Part shown: positions 51,566 through 60,194 of the stretch, piece by piece
How positions within the stretch are numbered: the stretch's first letter is position 1
How the letters are laid out: the number at the start of each line of letters is the position of its first letter
Assembly (NCBI RefSeq): GCF_018860855.1
Contig: NZ_JAHKQE010000002.1
Span: 43,705 to 107,704, forward strand
Origin: Amphritea atlantica
GTDB taxonomy: Bacteria; Pseudomonadota; Gammaproteobacteria; Pseudomonadales; Balneatricaceae
DNA: 64,000 nucleotides
Reading direction: 5' to 3'
The notes under the pieces: model-generated
The model's input: the letters and a program-made list of their open reading frames with translations, nothing else
What the model was told of the DNA's origin: nothing
Databases searched by the model: none
Program-made: the position numbers and the translations under genes

Positions 51566-53701
51566 ATGAATGATCAAGCAACAACCGGCGCTCCAAGCGG
51601 ACTGTTTAAAAGGATTGTTTCAGAGAAGCGCCAGCGACTACGTAAAAATGTACATATCCTCTTTCTCAGCCTAACCGCCGAGGAAACAGACCCGATTATC
51701 ACCCTGTTACGTGGCGCCAGGATGGCTCCCCGTGGGCAGCAGATACAATCGGCTGAAGAACTGAATGCAGCGCTCAGTGAGCGCTCGTGGGATCTTATTC
51801 TTAGCCCCCAGATCGAAGGCCAATTTGGCGCTAAAGAAGCCGCCCAGATTATTCACCGGCTAAATAAAGATATTCCCATCATTCAACTGGTCCCTAAAAG
51901 TAGCAGCCAAGCGCTCTTGCAAGGGCTAAAAGCACGAATGGCAACCGTCATTTCGCTGGATGAACAGGAACTGCTGTTAATTCAAATTCGGCGACAACTT
52001 GAACATCTTGAGACTCGACGGCGTCTACGCATTATTGAAGCTGAACTGGCTCAGACAGAAAAGCAGTGCCAGCATCTAGCCGATCTCGCCAGTCTGCCAA
52101 TCGTTTACCTTACCAACAGCCTTGTGCCTATATACAGCAACCCTGCCTTTACGGAACTGTTCGGGTTGGAAGAAAACAACAATCTAGAACATCAAACACT
52201 GGATAAATTCACCGTTCTAAAAGATCGTGATCGCTTGAAAACAGCACTGCAAGACGCTCTCGAAAATAGCAATCACATCATCAAAACAGAGTTGAAAGCA
52301 CGCCGTATTGATGGCACCAACTTTGAAGCGGCATTTACCATTCAACATGCGCACTATATGAATCAAGACTGCCTACAGGTCATGATTAGCCCCGATAGTG
52401 ATGACAATGAAACAACCTTTGAAAATCTCGACCCAACTACTCGGCTATATGATGCAGATTACATTATCAATGCCTTAGAAAAAGCCGCCCACCGTGCACT
52501 GATCGGAGGGGCCGACTGTAGCCTTCTCTATATTCGATTTGATAACTACAGTGCATTGCAATCAGAGCTCGGGGTCACCGGTAGCGATATTGTGTTATCC
52601 GATGTTGCCGATCTGCTGCGTAAAAAAATCAACAAAACCCATATCTGTGCGCGACTGGAAGATGACGTTTTTGCCATTCTGTTCCACGACCCTAGCCCCG
52701 ACAAAGCGATGAAGCTGGCTGAGCACCTGTGTAGCTCGGTTGCACAACTCAAGATTGATGTCGCTGGCACCAGCGTACAAACCAGCTGTAGCATCGGTGT
52801 CAGCACCATCAATGATAACGCACCTCATTATATTGAGCTGATTGATCGAGCTCGACAGGCCGCTGATGAAGCGCGCAATAATGGTCAGCGAGGAAACTGT
52901 GTAAAACTGTTTGAAACCCCAGAGGATGAACTGGAAGATATCAATGATTCATCTATCAAAATGATCCAAGATGCGTTGAAAAATGATAAGTTCCACCTCC
53001 TGTTTCAACCGATCGTGGCACTGGCTTCAGCTAACGGCTGGGGGAACTATGAGGTATTCCTCCGGTTACAGGAAAATGAGAACGATGAGGCGCTATCGCC
53101 CAATATATTCCTCTCCACGATGGACCATTCCGATACCAGTATTCAGATCGACAAATGGGTAATCGAACATACCTTTAGTCAAATGACAAAACAGCTAAAC
53201 CATAAACAGCGCTGCCGAATATTTATTAACCTGACCGCCAGCTTTTATCAGGACCAAGACGAACTTGGTTGGATTGCCGATAAACTGAAAGAGCACCGTA
53301 TTCCAGCAGAATTGGTTGTCTTTCAAATCAGTGAATCCGATTTGAGTACCAGCCAACTACAGGCCGAGCATTTCAGATTTGGTCTGAAAAAGCTGGGCTG
53401 TAAATTCTGCATCAAGCACTTCGGCATCTCTGAAAACCGTGAGTTATTACGTATTAAGCTCAAGCCAGATCTGGTTAAACTGGATGGTTCCTACATTCAA
53501 GATTTAAGTAGCTCAACCGAATCAGACAAAGCCTTCGCTTCCCTGATTAAAGACCTTAAGCACGCTAATATTAGCAATATCGCCCCCTACGTAGAGGACA
53601 CTCAACTGATGGGTAAACTCTGGAAATTTGGCGTGGATTATATTCAGGGATACTATCTACAGCCCCCCTCCGAAGAGATGAACTACGACTTCTTTGAATA
53701 G
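51566..53701 (+). CDS. FimX-like protein: response-regulator-like, PAS, degenerate GGDEF and EAL
   Basis: 711 residues. Order: receiver-like domain (about 28-155, without an obvious phospho-acceptor pattern), short coiled coil, PAS (about 170-290), GGDEF (about 300-455) and EAL (about 470-711). The GGDEF motif reads EDDVF (residues 365-369) and the EAL motif reads EVF (496-498), so both catalytic functions are probably lost. This is the same plan as FimX of Pseudomonas and Xanthomonas, a polar c-di-GMP receptor that promotes type IV pilus assembly. Late motifs such as KLDGSYIQDL and GVDYIQGYYLQPPS are retained and support ligand binding. It lies alone, behind the tRNA-Gln repeats and before a bidirectional terminator. 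Confidence 0.88.
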   Translation: MNDQATTGAPSGLFKRIVSEKRQRLRKNVHILFLSLTAEETDPIITLLRGARMAPRGQQIQSAEELNAALSERSWDLILSPQIEGQFGAKEAAQIIHRLNKDIPIIQLVPKSSSQALLQGLKARMATVISLDEQELLLIQIRRQLEHLETRRRLRIIEAELAQTEKQCQHLADLASLPIVYLTNSLVPIYSNPAFTELFGLEENNNLEHQTLDKFTVLKDRDRLKTALQDALENSNHIIKTELKARRIDGTNFEAAFTIQHAHYMNQDCLQVMISPDSDDNETTFENLDPTTRLYDADYIINALEKAAHRALIGGADCSLLYIRFDNYSALQSELGVTGSDIVLSDVADLLRKKINKTHICARLEDDVFAILFHDPSPDKAMKLAEHLCSSVAQLKIDVAGTSVQTSCSIGVSTINDNAPHYIELIDRARQAADEARNNGQRGNCVKLFETPEDELEDINDSSIKMIQDALKNDKFHLLFQPIVALASANGWGNYEVFLRLQENENDEALSPNIFLSTMDHSDTSIQIDKWVIEHTFSQMTKQLNHKQRCRIFINLTASFYQDQDELGWIADKLKEHRIPAELVVFQISESDLSTSQLQAEHFRFGLKKLGCKFCIKHFGISENRELLRIKLKPDLVKLDGSYIQDLSSSTESDKAFASLIKDLKHANISNIAPYVEDTQLMGKLWKFGVDYIQGYYLQPPSEEMNYDFFE

Positions 53702-53704
53702 CAA

Positions 53705-53731
53705 AAAACCGCCAACTGGCGGTTTTTTTCT
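53705..53731. terminator. Bidirectional rho-independent terminator
   Basis: AAAAAACCGCC / GGCGGTTTTTTT with loop AACT, between the converging fimX-like gene and serB. Confidence 0.88.
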
Positions 53732-53757
53732 TGATGCGTGCTTAACTCACGAATGTG

Positions 53758-54984
53758 TTATAACCGATCCCGATCACGGAAACCGATAAGATAAAGAATT
53801 CCATCGAGTCCCAGGGTAGAGATCGCCTGCTTAGCACTCTTACGCACCAAAGGCTTGGCCCTAAACGCGATCCCTAAACCGGCAATAGAGAGCATCGGCA
53901 GATCATTAGCGCCATCACCTACGGCAATGGTCTGCTCTAAACGAATGCCCTCTTTCTCAGCAATCTTACGCAGCAGCTCTGCTTTTCGCTTACCATCAAC
54001 AACAGAGCCCGTGACATTACCGGTGACCTTGCCATCGACAATTTCTAACTCGTTTGCATAGACGTAGTCAAAACCCATCTTTTGCTGCAGATAATTGGCA
54101 AAGTAGTTAAAGCCACCGGATAAGATCGCGGTTTTGAAGCCCAGTGCCTTCAGCTTAGACACTAGCTCTTCTACGCCTTCGGTTAAGGGTAGGTTATGGG
54201 CAATGCGTTCCAATACCGACTCATCTAGCCCTTTCAGCAGCGCCATACGGCGTTTAAAGCTCTCAGTGAAGTCAATCTCGCCACGCATCGCCGCTTCGGT
54301 AATCTCAGCCACCTGATCGCCGACACCCGCCTCTTTAGCCAGCTCATCGATCACCTCCGCTTCAATCAGAGTGGAGTCCATATCAAACACCACTAAGCGA
54401 CGGTTCCGACGGTAGATATCATCCTTCTGGAAGGCGATATCCACATCCAGATCGCTAGCGATACGCAAAAACTCTTCGCGCAGTTGAGCAGAATCAGCCG
54501 GTGCGCCTCGTACTGAGAATTCGACACAGGCACGGGTCTTTTCGCCGGTTTGCCCCTTAGAAACTTCATCGATAGACAAACGGCCTGATAGACGACTGAT
54601 ATTATCGATATTCAAACCATGATCAGCAGCGGTTTGAGTGACCTTGCCGATATGCTCTGCGGTAATTTTGCGAGCTAACAGGGTAATGATGTGCCGGGAC
54701 TTACCCTGCTCACTCACCCAGCTTTCATATTCGCTCTCAGTCACCGGCTCAAAGCGGATATTCATATCCAGCTCATGGGCCTTAAACAAGATGTCTCGTA
54801 ATAAGCTGGATGCCTCGGCTTCTTCAGGAACCCCAATCAGGATGCCCAATGACAGGGTGTTATGAATGACCGCCTGGCCGATATCAAGAATATTAATATC
54901 AAACTGGGTCAAAATATTGGTGATAGACGATGTGACGCCCGGCTTGTCTTGGCCGGAGATGTTAAGCAGGATGATCTCTTTCAT
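53758..54984 (-). CDS. serB: Phosphoserine phosphatase SerB (with ACT domains)
   Basis: A 408-residue protein. The first 185 residues contain two ACT-like segments (LNISGQDKPGVTSSITNIL; then a second around 90-180). The HAD domain begins with VFDMDSTLIEAEVIDE, nucleophile Asp201 and Asp203. AILSGGFNYFAN and VGDGANDLPMLSIAGLGIAF are the second and fourth HAD motifs. It makes serine in the last step of the phosphorylated pathway; the ACT domains suggest serine feedback control. The length matches pseudomonad SerB, longer than the 322-residue E. coli form. Confidence 0.96.
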   Translation of the reverse strand: MKEIILLNISGQDKPGVTSSITNILTQFDINILDIGQAVIHNTLSLGILIGVPEEAEASSLLRDILFKAHELDMNIRFEPVTESEYESWVSEQGKSRHIITLLARKITAEHIGKVTQTAADHGLNIDNISRLSGRLSIDEVSKGQTGEKTRACVEFSVRGAPADSAQLREEFLRIASDLDVDIAFQKDDIYRRNRRLVVFDMDSTLIEAEVIDELAKEAGVGDQVAEITEAAMRGEIDFTESFKRRMALLKGLDESVLERIAHNLPLTEGVEELVSKLKALGFKTAILSGGFNYFANYLQQKMGFDYVYANELEIVDGKVTGNVTGSVVDGKRKAELLRKIAEKEGIRLEQTIAVGDGANDLPMLSIAGLGIAFRAKPLVRKSAKQAISTLGLDGILYLIGFRDRDRL

Positions 54985-55282
54985 GACCTATTCGCAATGC
55001 GTACTGAAGATGGGCGGATTATACCACCGCTATAATTTAATACTGTTAAAGATCGAAGCGGATACTGCATTTGAATCCGCTGTTTCACTTATTTTACCCG
55101 TGCTGACAAGGGGGATCTCTATTTCAGTAAACAGCAGAAAAGCGTTGCTACTGTTTATGTTATTGATAGATCGCCACTATGTCCGTCAATTAAACAGGCC
55201 CGTAAACCCGCTAGGGATTTGCTAATAAGACGACCTGAGACTTTTACATGCCCAGCCCAAACAATTGAGCAGTCGTCGCTTG
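54985..55282. other. Gap between the secretion-like operon and serB
   Basis: 298 bp without a supported gene. It should hold the serB promoter on the minus strand. No terminator could be seen behind the last adaptor gene, whose transcript might enter this stretch. Confidence 0.4.
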
Positions 55283-56029
55283 CTATGGTTTGCTGATAGT
55301 CTGCGCGGTGCAACGAATACCCGCCGGAATGTTGCCATCTGGATTTCGCATCACTAACTGCACACGAAAAGTACCACTGGCAGAGTCAATCAAAGGATCC
55401 ACGATAACCACGGTAGCGGTGTTTGCATCAATCGTCTCTGACTCAGGCTTAATCAACAACTCTTGCTTAAGCGAAACCAGCCCAAAATAACTGGCAGGCA
55501 ATAACAGATCGACATGCAATGGATCTAATGTTGCAAGGGATAAGATAGGATCCGTGTTAACAAATTCACCGGCATTATTAAAGCGATTCACAACCACACC
55601 TTTAATAGGGCTGGAAACTTTACGCAACGACAACTCCTGTTGCTTCAAGCGAAGTTCGGACTTAGCAATAAGTAATTCTGTTTCAATCTCATCCCGTTCA
55701 CTCGCCGTTAAAATATCGTCGTCATAAAGATCCTGATTACGTTGTGCTTTGCGCTTAGCAAACTCAGCCCTGACTTTCGCTAATTGAACACCTTCCCTTT
55801 CAACTCCCGCTTTGAGCTGAAATAGGGCTTGCCCCTTTTCAACGCTATCTCCACGCTTAACCATCACCTTATCCAGCACCCCCATCACCGGCGAACTGAT
55901 CTCCACCTTTTCACTCGGCTCTAACATGCAACCCAAGGTTGACAACCTTAGTTCTTCCGCCTGAAGACTACTAAGTTGAGTAAAGAAAAGGCCTATCGCA
56001 ACAATAAACATGAGAGGCTGTTTTTTCAT
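55283..56029 (-). CDS. Exported HlyD/RND-type periplasmic adaptor
   Basis: A 248-residue protein with a signal peptide (LMFIVAIGLFFTQLSSLQA). The lipoyl half-motifs are ISSPVMGVLDKVMVKRGDSVEKGQALFQL and LRKVSSPIKGVVVNRFNNAGEFV, either side of a short helical hairpin (about residues 80-130). A beta-barrel follows (PLHVDLLLPASYFGLV). No membrane anchor besides the signal is seen, so it is probably free in the periplasm. Its start overlaps the SecA-like stop as ATGA, so translation is coupled. It is the last gene of the operon and probably bridges the inner-membrane parts to an outer-membrane channel not seen here. Confidence 0.9.
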   Translation of the reverse strand: MKKQPLMFIVAIGLFFTQLSSLQAEELRLSTLGCMLEPSEKVEISSPVMGVLDKVMVKRGDSVEKGQALFQLKAGVEREGVQLAKVRAEFAKRKAQRNQDLYDDDILTASERDEIETELLIAKSELRLKQQELSLRKVSSPIKGVVVNRFNNAGEFVNTDPILSLATLDPLHVDLLLPASYFGLVSLKQELLIKPESETIDANTATVVIVDPLIDSASGTFRVQLVMRNPDGNIPAGIRCTAQTISKP

Positions 56030-58020
56030 TTTTTATCTCCAGTAAATGCCAACGTCCGTTGACGTTGAGTATCCACTTTGATGAGTTGCATACGTTGTTT
56101 GTAATGGCTTCGTGACAGTTTCTTCTGACAACTGAGCTGGATGCGATAACCCAACCGATGCGGCAACATGATACCTGTCGTGTTTATCGCCTGTATAAGT
56201 TTTCGCAGCAACGGCCCGGCCATCTTTTTAACCAACTGATCTTCAAATGATAAAATTTCACTGACAGCCCCAGGGTCTCCTTGGCGCGCACTACGACCCG
56301 CTAACTGTCTGTCTATCCTAGCAGCATCCTGAAGCTCTGTAATAACAACATGTAAACCACCTGATGCGCGAGTTTCATCCGTTAGCTTAATATCCGTTCC
56401 TCGCCCCGCCATACTGGTAGCCACCATCACCGCGCCAGGATAACCCGCCACTGAAACGATATCGGCTTCCTCTTTATCTTGCCGCGCGTTCAATATCTTG
56501 TGCTCAATCGATACGTTCGTCAGTACCTCACTAATGGCTTCCGATGAAGCAACCGAGTTAGTACCGATTAATACCGCTTGGCCTTTTGCTACCAGTTCAC
56601 GGGTCACTTCAGCAACCCGTTGCCATTTTTCCTGCTCGGTTAAATACACCTCACAGTAGCCTTTTTTCCTCTGACTCTTTTTCAGCAAGGGAATCGTTTC
56701 ACTGCGCAGCCGATAAACATCCAATAACTCGCCTGCAACTTCGCGAACCGTACCGGTCATGCCGCATAAATGATGATACTTTCTAAAAAAGTTTTGATAG
56801 CTTATTTCTGCGTTTGTTTCCCGAGGTTTGGTCAGCTCACAGCCCTCTTTCATTTCGATCATTTGCTGCAAGCCTTGCCCCCAACTTCGCCCCGGCATCA
56901 CACGGCCGGTATACAGATCGACAATTTGGACGGCCCCTTCATCATCAATAATATAATCCCTATCCAAATGATAAACATACAAAGCGGCTAAAGCCTGCTT
57001 CACTAAGGGCTCACGATAGAAACTACTATTCCACAAGCCATCCAGCGGTTCACAGCAATCGACTAATAACTTATGCCCTGCAGCAGTCAGGTGTATCTTT
57101 GAATTTTCATCCTGCTTAAAATCGATCTCTTTTTTATACTTTGTCCCTATCTCCATCGCGGTCTTTAACAAGCGTTCTTCCCGTTGACCGAACTTTTCTT
57201 GTCCAGAGATAATCAATGGCGTTCTGGCCTCATCAATAAACACACTATCGGCCTCATCGACGATAGCAAAATGCAAACCTCGTAGTAATAAATTGTCCGA
57301 CCAAGAGGCATCCCCCGTCAGTAATGAGGCTTGCTGAATACGTGTGGTTTTTCGATGGGCTAATACTAAGCTGTCTTTTAAAAAATCAAAGGTGAGTTCT
57401 TTATTGCTGCAATAGCATATATTGCAGGCGTATATTTCGCGCCGTTCTTGCAGCTCTCTTTCATGGATAATAATACCGACAGACAGCCCTAACGCCTGAT
57501 AAAGAGGCAACATCTCTTCACCATCTCGCTCGGCCAGATAATCGTTGATAGTGACAACATGCACCGGAATACCGGCGAGACCTGCAGTCGCCGCAGCCAA
57601 GGTGGCCGCCAAGGTTTTCCCTTCGCCTGTCGACATCTCAGCAATGCCGCCGCGCAACATCGCTAAGGAGGTCCGAATCTGTGTATGATGGTGACGCATC
57701 CCCAATACGCGACCACTAACCTCTCTTATCACAGAGAACGCTTCGATAATCGTTGCGGTATTGATGCCTTCTAACCGTAATTTCTGACGACTAGTATCCA
57801 ACGCTAACGCAAGCTCATCCGCTGTATAGTGTTCGAGCGCCGCCGAGCGTTTGAATATTGCTTTCACCATCCGCTCGTTGCGTCGCAACAACTTGCCGCC
57901 TAACTTTTTTGACCGCTCCTTTGATCTCTTCAGAAATGTATCGAGCCAATTACTTTCCTGCCATTTATATTCGTTGCGTAAGCCTGCAACAACCGGTTGT
58001 TTACTCGCATATTCAGACAT
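56026..58020 (-). CDS. Shortened SecA-like translocation ATPase (accessory SecA paralogue)
   Basis: About 664 residues against 840-900 for the housekeeping SecA. NBD1 has Walker A TGEGKT (131-136) and DEAD (255-258) in IVDEADSVFIDEARTPLI. The preprotein cross-linking region (about 265-400) is present, then YQNFFRKYHHLCGMTGT, GRGTDIKL and the arginine-finger QLAGRSARQGDPG of NBD2. After SFEDQL only about 65 residues remain, so most of the helical scaffold and wing and the zinc-binding tail are missing. The N-terminus has an extra basic segment (KRSKERSKKLGGKLLRR). ATG at 58020 follows GGAG and overlaps the M50 gene's stop by 8 bp. I infer an ATP motor dedicated to the neighbouring export system. 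Confidence 0.9.
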   Translation of the reverse strand: MSEYASKQPVVAGLRNEYKWQESNWLDTFLKRSKERSKKLGGKLLRRNERMVKAIFKRSAALEHYTADELALALDTSRQKLRLEGINTATIIEAFSVIREVSGRVLGMRHHHTQIRTSLAMLRGGIAEMSTGEGKTLAATLAAATAGLAGIPVHVVTINDYLAERDGEEMLPLYQALGLSVGIIIHERELQERREIYACNICYCSNKELTFDFLKDSLVLAHRKTTRIQQASLLTGDASWSDNLLLRGLHFAIVDEADSVFIDEARTPLIISGQEKFGQREERLLKTAMEIGTKYKKEIDFKQDENSKIHLTAAGHKLLVDCCEPLDGLWNSSFYREPLVKQALAALYVYHLDRDYIIDDEGAVQIVDLYTGRVMPGRSWGQGLQQMIEMKEGCELTKPRETNAEISYQNFFRKYHHLCGMTGTVREVAGELLDVYRLRSETIPLLKKSQRKKGYCEVYLTEQEKWQRVAEVTRELVAKGQAVLIGTNSVASSEAISEVLTNVSIEHKILNARQDKEEADIVSVAGYPGAVMVATSMAGRGTDIKLTDETRASGGLHVVITELQDAARIDRQLAGRSARQGDPGAVSEILSFEDQLVKKMAGPLLRKLIQAINTTGIMLPHRLGYRIQLSCQKKLSRSHYKQRMQLIKVDTQRQRTLAFTGDKK

Positions 58021-60160
58021 CGAAGTACTCCAAGAAAGTACGACGAACCACGCGGTACAGCCTATAAATAATAGCTTCTGGCGGATGCTCAAATTTCAGA
58101 TGGATACGCTCATCAACAAACACTATGGGAAAGTGCCCAAACTCCAACGCAACGATAAAGTACTGCCTTAGTGATTGCGGTGTGTCCGAAGAAGAGGAGG
58201 AAGGATCCATAATGATGCTCCCTCCCGCCGTTTCAGTCAGTATTCCACTGACAGGCTCTTTAGTCGCCGCAGGGAAAACCGACCAACTAGTGGGTGTTAA
58301 CTGTGTATTAAGATCCGATGTTTGTAACGCAGATATAGCCACTGATTTATCGCGCACTAATTCAATATCAGCTTCCGGCACCATACCCAGAATCGAAACA
58401 TGATCATTGGTTATAACATGGCCGATAAGATCACCACGTTTCAAAAACATACCTGACAGATCCGCTGCATTTCTGAGCGACCAAATGCCATCGGCCTGAG
58501 CATAAAGATTTAAAGATGCTAACCGTGCTTCGCTCTCTTTCAGCTCCAAATTGAGCCGTGACAGTTGATCATCATATATTTTTAACTGCACCGGATCATT
58601 CCAGACGCCTTGCCGTTCTGCACTGGACTCGAGGTACTGCTGCTGTAAAACTAATTGTTCAGTACGCAACTGAGGATTGCTACAGCTGATCAGTAAATCG
58701 CCTTTCTCAACAATAGAGCCAGGCGGCTTATGCAGCTGCTCGACAAAGCAGTTTTCCTCGGCGAGAACTCGGCGTTGATCGTCCATCTGCACCACTCCCT
58801 CAACACTGGTGGTCAACGGCAACGGCATGACACATAAAAGAAGCACAACAATACCTGCAGCCACGGGAATCATCACGGTCGGGCTGCGGCGCCCAGTGCG
58901 AATATCCGAGTCCTGCCATGCTTTTTTTAGTAGCTTAAAGTTTGGCACGATTAAAGTACCAATCAGCGCCCAAACCGCAAGAACGATACCCACAAAGAAA
59001 TATTGCTGCGCCACAAATAACACAATGGTGACCATCAAGAACATACGATAAATGTACGAGGCAAAGCCGTAAAAAAACAACCACAGTGCTTCACGCCGAT
59101 CATAGGCCGGTGACGCCAAGCCACTAACGCCAAACATAAAACGCTTTGTCAGCCATCCCCAGTATTGATTCGAGCGCTGGCCAAGATTAGGTATCTCAAT
59201 AAGATCCGCCAGTATGTAATAACCATCGAACCTAAGTAGAGGGTTGCCGTTCACCATCACAGTGGATAATCCAGCGATAAAGATAATATTGTACGCTATC
59301 GATTTGATAAGGCCTGGCTCAGCATTCACCCAGATAAACATCGCCACCGCAGCAATAAACAGCTCGACGATGATACCGGCAGATCCGACTAAAATACGTT
59401 GTTTCTTATCCGCAAAGGCATTGGTTGACGAAGCATCCACATAAGGCATGGGTAGCAGCACCAATAACATAACACCCAATTCGTGAACTTCACCGCCACC
59501 TCGCTTAACACAATAACCGTGTCCCAGCTCATGAATAAGTTTTATTACGGGGTAGATAAACCATAAAAGCACTAGGTTATCCGCCGCGAGCACCCGATCG
59601 GTCACATTCGAGGTTAGCTCCTCCCAATGCTGACCCACCATAACAAGCATGCCAATAACCAAGAGGCACCAAATACATAACGCCGTAAGAGAGAAGAGAG
59701 GCTTGATATATTTTTGCGTCGCAACCAAGAAACGCTCAGGATCCAGCAGAGGAATTTTAATGGATAGCGGAGACTTCAGTTTAGACATCCAGCGCGTGCG
59801 TTCGGCTTCTTTACCACGCTCAAATAATTCACTGATATCACCACTCGTATCCATACCGACGAGGTTGGCTTGATACAGGCTTGCCAGTAATTGCAGCATC
59901 TCCTCATGCGTCGGCATCTCTTCGCCTAGGCGCTGCGATGAGAGCTCCCATAACCGATCAATCGTTCGTTCGCCATTCATCAAACCAACGATAAGATAAG
60001 ACTGAGGTGAAAGCCGTCTCACCTGACCGGTTACATGATCTTCAAGAACATACCAACGTTTGCCTCGATAACGGTGAGCATTAACCGTCACATGGTGCCG
60101 TAACCGCGGTTTCAATTCGGCAATTTGATACCAATCGCTGGAAAACAAATTAGCACTCAT
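58013..60160 (-). CDS. PqqD-like domain / M50 metalloprotease / HlyD-type fusion membrane protein
   Basis: 715 residues. Residues about 25-115 resemble a PqqD/RRE fold: YRGKRWYVLEDHVTGQVRRLSPQ, then IDRLWELSSQRLG and QLLASLYQANLV. An M50 membrane protease core follows with HELGH (210-214) inside a helix and DGYY (312-315) in RFDGYYILADL, giving the expected two His and Glu plus Asp ligands. There are about eight hydrophobic helices. Residues about 455-590 form a lipoyl/HlyD adaptor with a helical hairpin (VEKGDLLISCSNPQLRTEQ). The family is often called putative peptide zinc metalloprotease and occurs in export clusters. It may process or recognise the exported protein. 34 bp after the GAF-HlyD gene. 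Confidence 0.88.
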   Translation of the reverse strand: MSANLFSSDWYQIAELKPRLRHHVTVNAHRYRGKRWYVLEDHVTGQVRRLSPQSYLIVGLMNGERTIDRLWELSSQRLGEEMPTHEEMLQLLASLYQANLVGMDTSGDISELFERGKEAERTRWMSKLKSPLSIKIPLLDPERFLVATQKYIKPLFSLTALCIWCLLVIGMLVMVGQHWEELTSNVTDRVLAADNLVLLWFIYPVIKLIHELGHGYCVKRGGGEVHELGVMLLVLLPMPYVDASSTNAFADKKQRILVGSAGIIVELFIAAVAMFIWVNAEPGLIKSIAYNIIFIAGLSTVMVNGNPLLRFDGYYILADLIEIPNLGQRSNQYWGWLTKRFMFGVSGLASPAYDRREALWLFFYGFASYIYRMFLMVTIVLFVAQQYFFVGIVLAVWALIGTLIVPNFKLLKKAWQDSDIRTGRRSPTVMIPVAAGIVVLLLCVMPLPLTTSVEGVVQMDDQRRVLAEENCFVEQLHKPPGSIVEKGDLLISCSNPQLRTEQLVLQQQYLESSAERQGVWNDPVQLKIYDDQLSRLNLELKESEARLASLNLYAQADGIWSLRNAADLSGMFLKRGDLIGHVITNDHVSILGMVPEADIELVRDKSVAISALQTSDLNTQLTPTSWSVFPAATKEPVSGILTETAGGSIIMDPSSSSSDTPQSLRQYFIVALEFGHFPIVFVDERIHLKFEHPPEAIIYRLYRVVRRTFLEYFDV

Positions 60161-60194
60161 GATAATTCCCTATCTGCGCACCGAGACAACGGCA

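Noticed and set aside
58021..58092. N-terminal extension of the SecA-like frame with a hydrophobic segment resembling a signal anchor
   Set aside because: It lies wholly within the C-terminal coding part of the M50-HlyD gene in another frame; the ATG at 58020 has a good GGAG and fits the SecA N-terminus.
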